Below, one piece after another: positions 1 to 10,114 of a stretch of 64,000 nucleotides of DNA. The notes below the pieces were generated by a model. That model saw only the letters and a program-made list of their open reading frames with translations, was not told where the DNA came from and made no database searches. Position numbers and translations under genes: made by a program. Source of the DNA: Ascidia mentula (Eukaryota; Chordata; Ascidiacea; Phlebobranchia; Ascidiidae); assembly GCA_947561715.1 (NCBI GenBank), contig OX387198.1, positions 11,532,001 through 11,596,000 on the forward strand, given 5' to 3'. Position 1 is the first letter of the stretch; each line of letters begins with the position of its first letter.

Positions 1-737
1 GCACAAGTGGATACATTTATTGCTGTATAGACATTGACCGTTGAGATTAATTAAGTTATAAAATGCTTTTTTAACTGTCTTTTCCGCAACTATTTCGCAC
101 GTGTATTTAATTGACAATGCACGTATTGTTCCCATGAATTTAACTTTTCTTTATTCCATGGCCGCAAAACATAAGTTTGCAGGGATTGTTTTACGTTGGT
201 TAAAATCATCATTGGTCCATCCAAAAACTACGTACTTAAATCAACCAACAGTTACGGCTTTTGGAATTATTTTATCTGATATATAATCCTACACGTACAT
301 TCAAAGTCTTGGTTTTCTGATGAATTCACGTTTTCCATTATAATTTTCCAATCAGACATAATTTAATTCTAAACTTCATGTTAACGTATGATGGAGACAT
401 AAAACTTTTGAAAAAGTGTTTTAACAATTGTGACTTCAAATACCCACTTGCATGTTTTATTTAGCGTCAAAATGTAAATAAAAACAAAAAACAGCCATGC
501 CCATTCAAATAGGAATATGTGTGCATGTTTAAAAACGACGAAGATAATAAACCAATGATCGAAAACGCCAATGGATTATGGGGTAAACAACAGTACGTAG
601 CTATAAAAATGGCGGTCAGTACACGGCTGGTTATAGAAAATGCTATAATGTTCAATAGGGCCAATTGAAAAAATAACGTTTCCATACTAGTTACGAAAAT
701 AGATAAATGTTTTCTTCAACACAACAACAACAATATT
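1..737. other. Intergenic, no gene seen
   Basis: This AT-rich stretch downstream of the minus-strand transporter has only short open frames without recognisable domains or paired splice signals. The first bases could be 3' UTR or belong to a gene outside the window. I see nothing else in it. Confidence 0.5.
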
Positions 738-2093
738 TTACTTTTCTGTCGCATCGATAATCGAACCTATACCGGTTTTCATGTTATAAGTCGAGCGCTT
801 GGACCGATGTAACGCAAAAGGATAGGCAACTGATACAGAAACGGCGGTTCGTTGTAGCAAAACCCTCCCAACGGAAGTATGAGCGAATTTAAATACGCCT
901 TCCATGGCCACAACCAATAACATGACTTGGAGTCCCGGTTTTGGATAAGTTATCTCACGGATTAACTCATAGAAAGCAGGCGCAGCAACGCCTGCAAAAA
1001 AGCCCTGTGTTATCAACCCCACTTCAGTAGCAAGGATTACATTTAACCCCAAACCAACTATCATTGAAATGCGACAGAGGCAACATAGAAGAGAGCTAAG
1101 AACGCAAATAATCTTGTATCGCCCAAACTTTTTCATGATGAATCCTACTGCAAATCCGCCCGCGGTACACGCTACATACGATGCCATCAGGACAATCCCA
1201 GCTGTATTATCCGTGTTTTCGGCTCGCGGGAAACCAAGTAGCAACACGGACGACAGTAGAGCTAGATCGTATACTAACGAACTGGCGACACAAACTTTAG
1301 CAGCTGTTACAATTAGGAACTCGCGATCGACAAACAGTTTCCAGAAGAGTTTTAAGAAACGTATTGAGGCTTCTTTTACTGTTTCGTTTTCGCTGCTGGA
1401 CGTGAAGTTATGGACGTTGTTTTGAGCGTGGCTTGGAGGCAAAGGTGGGGCATCTTTTAAACAGGCCACAACGCTGATAAGATTCACTACTAATAGCCCC
1501 ATGATGGCGCCAAAGTAAATTGACAAGTTCTGTTGGACTTTGCGGGCACTGAGCTCGATGTGCACCAAAAGCGGAGTAGCAAGAACACCCATTGCCTTTC
1601 CAGCTAACTTGGCCACTGAAAGCAAAGCTACTACCAGCGAAACTTCGTCGTCTGGGAACCAAACGGCTGCAGTTTTTATAACTAGTGGAGGAGCGATCAT
1701 GGCAGCAGCGCCGATAGCCAACTGTCCGCATAAAACTGCTGCGTAACCCTGAACGAAATTCAACCCAGCCACGGTAAAACAAAGACCGATGACATAAAGT
1801 CCTTGTTGGAATATCCACGTGTTTCTGTACCGGAGACGATGAGCTAAAACCGATGTAGGAACAAGTAAAACTATGTCTTCCAAATATTTGCCTGTGGTGA
1901 GGACGTCAATTGTCCAGGCGCCTGCGTGAAAGTAACGCACAAGAATGTCGTTAATTGGCCCGAAACTGGTGGCAACAACTCCTATCATTGCACTGAAGAG
2001 GGCATACTGCACCAGGATGACCCATCGTATTTTGTAGGAATGAATTTGTACATTACTGGTTTCTTTCGATGGTGCAATCAATGCTTCGTTCAT
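738..2093 (-). CDS. SLC49/FLVCR-like major facilitator transporter, intronless
   Basis: A single open frame of 451 residues codes for a polytopic membrane protein of the SLC49 (FLVCR/MFSD7) branch of the major facilitator superfamily. About eleven hydrophobic helices are visible, starting at residues 24-45. Family marks are the loop PPLPPS after helix 6 and the FYELIREITYP segment before helix 11, which matches [10 protein letters not shown] in the spliced FLVCR gene at 33.7-42.1 kb. The two proteins also share an EAL-x-PS start. The last roughly 40 residues are polar and helix 12 is short or missing, so the C terminus may be truncated or may lack a final exon. Known SLC49 members move choline, ethanolamine or haem-related cargo; the substrate here cannot be read from sequence. 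Lack of introns suggests a retrocopy, but I see no poly(A) tract. It may be an active retrogene or a separate SLC49 paralogue. Confidence 0.75.
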   Translation of the reverse strand: MNEALIAPSKETSNVQIHSYKIRWVILVQYALFSAMIGVVATSFGPINDILVRYFHAGAWTIDVLTTGKYLEDIVLLVPTSVLAHRLRYRNTWIFQQGLYVIGLCFTVAGLNFVQGYAAVLCGQLAIGAAAMIAPPLVIKTAAVWFPDDEVSLVVALLSVAKLAGKAMGVLATPLLVHIELSARKVQQNLSIYFGAIMGLLVVNLISVVACLKDAPPLPPSHAQNNVHNFTSSSENETVKEASIRFLKLFWKLFVDREFLIVTAAKVCVASSLVYDLALLSSVLLLGFPRAENTDNTAGIVLMASYVACTAGGFAVGFIMKKFGRYKIICVLSSLLCCLCRISMIVGLGLNVILATEVGLITQGFFAGVAAPAFYELIREITYPKPGLQVMLLVVAMEGVFKFAHTSVGRVLLQRTAVSVSVAYPFALHRSKRSTYNMKTGIGSIIDATEK

Positions 2094-2644
2094 TTCGTGC
2101 TACCTCAAATTTCCAACTACAAAGTAAATAAGTTTGAGTAACTTAGTTTTCCTTATCATGGACATTTATGTTACATATATAATGAACTTTGTTTGTAACT
2201 AACACTTTCAAAAGGTTTATTGTAAACCACGTATAATTGAGACCACGTCTACTGACAGCATAGTATAGCACGCTGGAGTTAAATGTGTCACGACCTTTAC
2301 AGCAAAAGAAAAGACATTTATCGACAAGTTCTCAGTCAAAATATGGACATTTATTCGTGTGTGTGTAAACACGATGTCGGATGTGCCCTGGCAACTAATC
2401 AAACTTTATATGTATTTCGCGTTTACTGAGGCTGCGGCTGGAGTTAAGGCAAATTCTTTGCCCTGATTGCAAAATATGTCTTTCTGTTACATTCGTAATT
2501 ATTTAAATTTTTGAGCCTACATGTAATGTTGTTTGCAAAATAACACATTGTTATCACTACTGTATTAGCTTAGATTCTGTGTTTATTTAATGCGATATAA
2601 CACGTATAGTCTACTGAAATTGGTTTTTGATAGGCAAGTCACAT

Positions 2645-2771
2645 GATGAATTACTAAACTGTTCTTTCCTACGGTGAAAAAACAACAAATATACAACTTT
2701 TAAATTTTTTATTTTTCTGAAGTTTCCTGTATACGAACGACAAGGCTTATTCAGAAAATGAAACAAACACA
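2645..2771 (-). mobile_element. Truncated copy of the MITE at 33010-33200
   Basis: Read on the plus strand this matches the reverse complement of the element at 33010-33200: the terminal GATGAAT...ACTAAACTGT, a middle ACAAATATACA block, and the block TCTGAAGTTT...ACGAACGACAAGGCTT. Homology stops near 2771, so one terminal inverted repeat and part of the interior are lost. It lies about 550 bases upstream of the minus-strand transporter. Confidence 0.65.
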
Positions 2772-3489
2772 GGCTGGAGGCTGGAAAAAAAAATTACACA
2801 GCGAAAAAAGTACAAAAGGATGCACTGTTTACACAAACTCAGATGGACGAAATTAAATCAAAGGCATTGATCACTCGGGTCATACGACCAAACTACGGGA
2901 AACAAGAATTATGAATGGTATGGGCAAAATTACTGAACACATGCGGAAGTGCTTTGGTATCATTGATATATTTTTATTATGTGCTAATTTTTCACGACCG
3001 AGCGTTTTGTTAAAATATATGTTTTTTTTTGTTAAATCACTGCTGCACATTCTTATCGATACGGTGGTCGGTGTCAATCTAAGACGCATAGTTTTTTCGT
3101 CAGACTACGTTTCGCGTGGGTATTTGGTAAACCACGTATACGGTAGCCTAGATCATTTGAAACATGGAATTGTGGTCTCGAATGCAATGTAAGAATTCGG
3201 TTAGCGGGAAACTTATTGAGCTTTAAACGCTCCGAATGTGTCTGTGTTCAACTCTCCAGAAGTTCACTTTCTGGCCTACATCCAGTCTAAAATGTTGGGC
3301 TTGATTACAACCCAGTCGTAACAGGCACGAACTTGTTGTGAACCTCTTTACTGTAAGGTTTTACCTACCTCACCAGCAAACCGTTGAATCCGAATAAACA
3401 GTTTATTATCAGGCTGTGGGAATAAATACCAAGCCAGCGAATAGCTTGTAGAGTCTCAGTAATAATAGCAATGTAACAGCTTTACGGTA

Positions 3490-3512
3490 GAATCGAATCG
3501 AATCGAATCGAC
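3490..3512. repeat. GAATC microsatellite
   Basis: Four head-to-tail copies of GAATC followed by a partial unit, at the outer edge of the inverted repeat that starts near 3537. Confidence 0.8.
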
Positions 3513-3536
3513 TAGACTGAATTTACAGGTATACAC

Positions 3537-4173
3537 ACAGGGCTTTTAAAGCTCTCCATACTGATAGCTGATTGGTCAATAAAGTCACGTGATACCATGA
3601 ACCGCTTGAGGTAATATAATACAAGAACATAGGTGTGGTGTGACATAATCATAGGAGAACATTTTATGTGGTAAACAGGATGTTGAATGAATCGAATTAC
3701 TCGAAAACATTCGTCGGAAGTTGCGACATATTCAATGCATCTGCTAACAGGCTTGCAAATGCTTGTGCAATGCTGCAAAAGAAATGAATTATTCAATACT
3801 TGTGCAATGCTGCACATTGTAACATACGTCACAGAAACCAGTGTTTGTATTGCGTAATGTTTTGCGTGTGTAACATACGTCACAGAGGCCAGCGCTTGCA
3901 CAATCCCATACTGCGGCCCATATGATAAATTCATCGAATGTTCTCGAGTAAAATAATACAAAGAGGATCAACTCCACCAGCTAGTGTGCAACAGAATGTG
4001 TGAACAAGCGACTGCTAGTACAGCACGCGTGAATCATCTATATCCGCTCCCACAGATAATCTTGATGTGTACTGTATTTTATGTTCCTGCAATATATTAC
4101 TGCAAGCGCCTCATGATATCACGTGACATTATTGACCAATCAGCTCTCATAATGGAGAGCGTTAAAGAGCCCA
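3537..4173. repeat. Long imperfect inverted repeat (foldback element)
   Basis: The left arm, 3537-3630, is matched in reverse complement by 4081-4173. Both contain AGCTGATTGGTCAATAA, TCACGTGAT and GTAATATA in the same order, at about 85% identity by eye. The 450-base interior holds two direct copies of a block with AACATACGTCACAGA (about 3819 and 3872). An inverted copy of that block lies outside at 4435-4480. The layout resembles a foldback DNA transposon or a large MITE. No coding capacity is visible. Confidence 0.65.
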
Positions 4174-5020
4174 GTTTAGACCGGTAGATTCATTCTATTT
4201 TGCTGCCATTCTATTTGCTGGCATCCTAACAACGTTGTATTGAAAGTTGTAATGTACCGTCGTAATGAAGAAGATAACAGAAATGAATACAATTATTCGG
4301 GAAGAGATCTTGGTTCTGGGTGCTTTATAGAACGGGGCAGAAGCAGGTTTAACAATCGAAGAGACTCAATTCGCGCTCAGGCCATCGAGACACTGTTAAA
4401 TATCTCTGAGACCCTTAGAGTTATTTACAACATGAAACATTGCGTAATACAAGTGCTGGTTTCTGTGACGTATGTTACAAGACCATACTTATGGCAGTTA
4501 AATCTAGTTTTCGAGGTAATCTAGTTTTTACAACCACAGACTGATTTGCTTGTTTGCTAAAAACTATTGCTTGAGCTCGTGACCATGCAGGAACTGCAAG
4601 ATATTAGGCCTAATCAGACTGCCTATCACAAAAAGTCAATTGTAAAGTCTCTAATGTGCGCCTTTTAATTGGGCTCTTTGCATTGGGCTCGATTCTACTC
4701 TATTCGGAATCATCGTTCTAACTCTGGTCTTGGATTCGGACGGTGGGATAGGTCAATAGATCAACAATTATTGAGACTCACGCGTTAGCGCCATCGAAGC
4801 ATGGTTAAGAGTTAGTCTGCTGCAATACAGTAGGCAAAAACCTTACAAAAGCGGGTATAGCCTACTTAGATCCGTGATTAACATTAAAGACTGAAAGGAA
4901 GATTTGTGGTGCCCATAATTGACAACAAACTAGAGGATTAAAATAAAAAAACGATCTGTTTAATTTTGTTTGGAATCCGTAAATTCAGCAAACAATCGTA
5001 GCTGTTCATTCCCACTAAAG

Positions 5021-5258
5021 CAGTCTTTCTTAACCTTTTTTTGATCACGAACCCCTAAAACATTATTTGAAAAGCTATGGACCCCTTTGCAAGAAACACA
5101 TTGCAAATGTCGAAAAATTAAAATTCGTGGACAGCGAAACCTTATGGACAGAGGAAAATACGTGGATTTTCGGAATAATTGTATTTCGTTCTATAGACCC
5201 CTCAATGCGTCTTCTCGGACCCCTTGGGGGTCCATGGACCCCAGGTTAAGAACCCCTG
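5021..5258. mobile_element. hAT-like MITE, copy 1
   Basis: A 238-bp element begins CAG...TTTCTTAACCTTTTT and ends AGGTTAAGAACCCCTG, so its ends are inverted repeats of the hAT type. It is nearly identical to 11909-12146, with only a few differences. The 8-bp flanks are CACTAAAG on the left and CTCTAAAA on the right, matching at six of eight positions. It encodes no transposase and must have been mobilised in trans. Confidence 0.75.
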
Positions 5259-5732
5259 CTCTAAAAGAAAGGTAGGTTGCATCCAGGAAATGAAGGATCG
5301 CAGTTGATTTGCCGGAAGATTTTGAAGGAATTGCATCACCGCGAACCCAACATTAAAACTGTCGAGAAAGTCCCGGTGACACAACATGCTGTCTTATGAC
5401 ACAGCGCCACTAGGGGCGTAGTTCAATTCGCCAGCCTTGTGGAACGTAAAATAAGACGTTTTGTTGAGTACGTTGAACTTCAGGAAGCAAGTCAATGTAA
5501 AGCTTTCCAGCCTGTATTGTGAAACAACAAGCCTTTAATTCACGTCAGCAGATTTGTACTCAGAAAAAATCGATTTCGTTTGTATAGTTTAAGAAAACAC
5601 AACAAAAAACAGTAACTTGCCGTCACAGAGAGAAAAAGACAACGCCCAACCGAGGGCTAGATTCTTGTGGAGTTAAAAAGCAAGTCTGTAAAGCTTTTAC
5701 TTTTATTTGAAGAAAAATCGTTTGAATTAGTG

Positions 5733-8700
5733 ATGAGGAGACCATTGCACTTAGTCTTAATCACACTTTATTTAGCAACCGTTTTCTTTCTTGGATATAT
5801 TTTTCAAAAAACAGCCAAATTGCACCATTTGAAAGGTAGACTAACTGTGTGTGTTTTTATGTTTGAGCTAAGAACATCACTGTTGCTAATTTATTGTTTG
5901 AATCGACTGTACAGTTCCATTTAAAAAAAAATCGACTGATCGCATGTTTTGATTAAAGTAGGGTCACAAAAAATGTACATTTTTGTCTTTAAATTACAGA
6001 TTCTGCTTTGGACACAGGGACAGCCAAAACAATCGCACCGCAACCAATTGAACGCCAAGGTTTGAAAATAAGTATTCTGTAAAATTAATTGTTCACCCTT
6101 TCAGTATATAGACCAAGAAGCATGTACACTTATGTCAGGCAAGGCAGCATCCGCCCATAGTAAATGACACTAGTTTGGCACCTACCAAGCAGGTTACTGA
6201 AACTCCGTAAATTACCATCTGGATATATGCTATTGTCATAGATGGGCATGCTGATGATGGCTCATTTAGAAAACCACGATAGGCTTCTTATTACGCGCTA
6301 ATGTATAATTTTATAAGGCAAGTAAGCATCCCACACACTTTTAAAGTCCATACTTGATGACCTCAGCTGCAATATCAACAAAAGTATTGTGGTCACGGGG
6401 TATATTGTGGTCAAGGTACACTGTTAACTTGTCCGGCGCAACATTCACATAACGTAGTGATCTTAACCTTCATCAGACAGAACAGCAAAATCGCTTGATT
6501 GGCCGGATCGCTTCACTGCGCATCATTGTGTTTACACAGGCTTCTTAGCCCAGGCATTGCAGCCAAGCTGGATCAGCCACTTTTTTGTCCGTGCCAAGCA
6601 AGGACCTGCGTAGTATGGGCGACCCTGCCAATCATTCGGTTGCATGAAACATTGCTGCGTTATTTAATTATCATGGCATAGATCGTATATTTTAAGGTTG
6701 CCTGTCAAAGTGATGCGCACCAGTGTACTTTCGGACACAATATACGCTGTGAAGTCACTGAGCGTATATTTTAAGGTTGCCTGTCAAAGTGATGCGCACC
6801 AGTGTACTTTCGGACACAATATACGCTGTGAAGTCACTCCTGTAGCTCAGTTGGTAGAGCGTTGGGCCTGGTAAGCCCATGGTCTCATGAGTTCGAACCT
6901 CACCGGGAGCTTGTTTTTCAGATCTCCCTCACATTTGTCAGGAAAAAATACCTGATCCAGCAAGGCCAAAATGCTTGGGCTACAGAGCCTGTAAAGCTTA
7001 ATGATTAATGACAACTTGTATATGAAATATCATGCTCCGGGTTAGGTGTAAATCACAGTAATGGGCACACAGGCAACTGCTCTACCGACTTAGCTACGGG
7101 AACTTAAAAGGTAAAATGGGCATACTGTGATCAAGCGAATAAAATGCCATGCCACAAGCAAATTAATATAGGATATCTCCATCGCATGCGAGGGCAGAAT
7201 GACACTACTGCTAATTTGTTTACTTGGCAATATGCTATCGTGTAACCACTTATGCTTAAACAATATCGTTTTCTTCGACCACAAAGAAGGACTGACCTGT
7301 AATACTTTATTTCCGTGACAGTTTGATCAGTGCATTGCAACTGTTTGTTTACAGCTCCACATCCCAAACCCGTTATACTCTTATGGGTTCCACCTTACGC
7401 TGAAATCAAATGGACGTTGCCGGAAACAGCCATATGCGGAGGTGGGTGTGTAATCACCAAAGATAGGAGTTTGCACAATCAGAGCGATGCCGTTGTATTC
7501 TTTATGAAAGCAACCGACACCGCGTCATTGCCAGACCCTGCTACACACTCCAGGTATGATCAACATACATGTAGGCAAAATGGGTCATTTATGACAGAAC
7601 CACACGATTTTATCATGCAGAGATAGGAAGGTGTACGTATGGTGGTGTGAGGAGAATCCTTGGACCGTGCGCAACTGTTACCACAAATCTCTGACGGAAT
7701 TTAACGGTTACTTTAACTGGACGATGCATTACAAAAGTGATTCTGACGTACTTGCTACCCTTATACCACACACGGCTCGTGACTGGCTGCTCCGTCGGAT
7801 GGGAAGGTAATCTTGCAATAAAATTTGTGCACTCACGATTTCGAGCAAATAATCTTTGAGCGCAATGGTTCACTATCTGGCTGAAACAAATGTTTTTTAG
7901 TTTTTTTACGCAATTTAATCACGCACGGGTACTGCAATGTACAACTGGCAGCTTTGATTTCCCAGGCCGTTTAATAGTCATAAGATTATAGTCAATCATT
8001 TTAATGCCCATTTGTTTTTAATAATCAGAGGTGACGAAGTCTTTCACAAAACCGTTGCTCCAGGGTTTAAAGACGAGGAATTCGAAACGGCATTTTCCCT
8101 TTTGCGCGAGGTGAATTCGTCTAACTGACCATGCCATAAACTTAACCCATGGCTATAAAGTTTATACCCTTCTCGTTTGATAAAACAGGAAAAGAAAAAT
8201 ACAGCAGTAATCGTCGTCAGTGACTGTGATTTTACAAAAGGTGCTCGGGAAAGAATGGCTTTCGCCAAGCAAATGGAATCGATGAACAGCTTGGAAATAT
8301 TTGGTTTATGCAATGGAAAAAAGCTTCCAAAGAGCAATAGTGAATTCCACAAAGTACTTCGAAAATACAAGTAAGTTTTTGGAGGTGGTTTAAATTTTCC
8401 TCTTTTTATGGGGGTGGGGGGGAAAAATTTTTTTTTCTTGATGTATCTTTAATATATTTGTTTTTGTGACAATCTCTATTTGCATCTCAGATTCTACATG
8501 GCTTTCGAAAACGTCAAAGGATGCAACGATTACGTCACAGAGAAATTTTGGATCAACTCTTTGTACGTTGGATGCGTGCCGGTAGTTTGGGGCCCGAAAA
8601 AGGCGGACGTGGCCCGTCTGGCTCCACCAAACTCCTTCATACACGCAGCGGATTTCGATTACGATGCAAAACGACTGGTGGAATATTTAAAAGAAGTGGA

Positions 8701-9008
8701 CAGGAATGAAACCAAATACAAAAGTTTCTTCGAGTAAGTTTTTGTGCAACTTCTTTGACTTTTGTTCCTGACATTTGTTGTGTATTATTAGATGGTGGAA
8801 AGAACCGGGATTTTATCCAGTACTGAACTTTCGGGAGCCCACAGATAAACGCGACGTAGTTTCTGACGATGCGCTGGGCTACCAAGTCAGCGCACATTGT
8901 CATCTATGTAGGAAACTTTACGACAAAGAACATTTGGGGAAATCAAATGTGATCGAAAATCTTGCTGAACATTTTTACGGCAAAGAAGTCCCAGCCTGCT
9001 ACGCATGA
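5733..9008 (+). CDS. Alpha-1,3-fucosyltransferase (GT10)
   Basis: Eight exons (5733-5835, 6000-6059, 7355-7553, 7621-7806, 8029-8110, 8189-8370, 8491-8733, 8792-9008) join in frame to 423 residues, a normal size for the family. The protein is a type II Golgi enzyme: a short cytosolic start MRRP, one signal anchor at residues 6-22, a stem, then the catalytic domain. It should transfer fucose from GDP-fucose to N-acetylglucosamine of glycans. Family signatures are FNWTMHYKSDSD in exon 4 and FENVKGCNDYVTEKFW followed by GCVPVVWG in exon 7, the GDP-fucose-binding core. The C-terminal HCHLC is the conserved cysteine motif. The first ATG after the upstream reading frame directly precedes the membrane anchor and was chosen as start. 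The acceptor substrate (Lewis-type or core fucosylation) cannot be assigned. A broken paralogue follows 1.1 kb downstream. Confidence 0.9.
6684..6838. repeat. Perfect tandem duplication, 79-bp unit with internal inverted ends
   Basis: Two units start at 6684 and 6763 and are identical for 76 bases. Each contains CGTATATT near its start and AATATACG about 50 bases later, so each can fold back. The second unit runs directly into the tRNA-like sequence. It lies in intron 2 of the fucosyltransferase gene. Perfect identity implies a recent duplication. Confidence 0.85.
6836..6911 (+). tRNA. tRNA-Thr-like sequence (anticodon GGT), possibly a tRNA-derived SINE head
   Basis: A cloverleaf can be drawn. 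The D arm is GCTCAGTTGGTAGAGC, the anticodon stem TGGGC/GCCCA encloses CTGGTAA with GGT at the anticodon, and the T loop is TTCGAAC. Acceptor strands ACTCCTG and CGGGAGC pair except at the first position, and one T-stem pair is mismatched. Both internal RNA polymerase III boxes are present. GGT is not the usual threonine anticodon in animals, where AGT is used. The mismatches and a diverged inverted copy at 7034-7103 favour a tRNA-derived repeat over a working tRNA gene. Confidence 0.5.
7034..7103 (-). repeat. Diverged tRNA-like element, inverted relative to 6836-6911
   Basis: On the minus strand this reads as a degraded tRNA: GTAGCTAAGTCGGTAGAGC at the D arm, GCCCAT after the anticodon region, and CCCGGAGC at the 3' end. 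The T loop is damaged. It faces the tRNA-like copy at 6836-6911, so the two form a loose inverted pair in the same intron. Confidence 0.45.
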
Positions 9009-10114
9009 CCTAAATCCAGTTGACATAACGTTTCTGCAATCTTACAAACTCATTCATCCGATGATGCAAGAAGCCCACAAGTTCCATTTAACTACCATAG
9101 TTTCAGCACTTACACCATTGTTTTTTGATAAAGTTAATGGATTGGGTTTAAAATATCCAACCGGTTAAAAAATGTTACCACGCGTAAATGCCATATTCAC
9201 TGGAACGTTTGTGGTCCAAAGGTCTTGTTGTACAGATCATCACATTCCTAACTAGAAGTGATTTATGCATGATTCGAAGTGCACTGGATTCATTGTTTAA
9301 CGCATAATTGCGCACATTGGCTGCAGTAAGTTTCGACTTTTCTTCTACCGAAATAAATGTTTCAGCACTGTTTACTCACTTTGTCTTGCATGTGCGCGCA
9401 GTGTCTTATGACTGCGTAGAACAGAAACCAGAGTGGTGAAAAACCACTTAGGCGCAGCGTCTTTTAACCTAACTGTTGATGAAAAACAACCGAATTTGTG
9501 ATGTTTGTAGGAGCTTTTTTTGTCAGCGAAATTTAGACTTGTAAAGCTAGTAATCTATCTCAAACACTTATAAAGCTAGGGCTGTCATGCTTTGTGTATT
9601 AGGTCGGTTGATGATGTCACTTTCGATTTTTATATTTCCAGTAATTTTCCAAAGACATATTTTTTTTTATAATTCTGCCCCCCGTATCAAAATGGTTGCC
9701 CTATCCACAAGCTATACGCTAAAATTTGTGCTGAGGACGTTTTAGTGAAAGGCATGAGTGTTGACTTATTAAGTCTCATGTGCTTGTTTAGTCGGCAATA
9801 GCTAATCAGTGTAGACTATTCCACCGTTTATGTTCACGTTAAGTGTTTGACGTATTGCAGGTTGCTTGTCAAAAGGTTTTCGAGGACGGAAACTTGGAAA
9901 CACTGTTTCAGTGTAATGTTACGAGCTAATCAGTAACCACCTATCGTTACTTCATTCATTTGTTTGCCTTTTTATCGCACCACTTCTATTCCACCTTTCA
10001 CTAAAACAAATGCACGTGTGTCATACCACTCATGGTTGTAAATATTTAACGAACCATAAATCGTTATCTTGATTTGTTTCACTGAATTAAACTGTGACAC
10101 TGTTATTTGCGAAG
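9009..10114. other. Spacer between the fucosyltransferase and its broken copy
   Basis: I find no counterparts of the first five fucosyltransferase exons here, so the second copy lacks its 5' half. The AATAAA at about 9350 could serve polyadenylation of the upstream gene. Nothing else is recognised. Confidence 0.5.

Larger units (their letters stand above)
2094..5732. other. Intergenic region rich in repeats
   Basis: No gene is supported between the divergent transporter and fucosyltransferase starts. The stretch holds a truncated MITE, a short GAATC microsatellite, a long inverted repeat with extra inverted copies of its core near 4.44-4.48 kb, and a hAT-like element, each listed separately. 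The open frames here are short and sit inside the repeats. Promoters for both flanking genes should lie here but I cannot point to defined elements. Confidence 0.5.

Noticed and set aside
1069..1818. Open frames on both strands inside the intronless transporter
   Set aside because: They overlap a clear transporter frame, are not hydrophobic and match no family.
3512..3977. Minus-strand frame with repeated VTYVT residues
   Set aside because: It is a translation of the direct and inverted repeat blocks, with no domain.
5067..5275. Short frames repeated at 11928-12166
   Set aside because: They lie inside the two hAT-like MITE copies and are not transposase.
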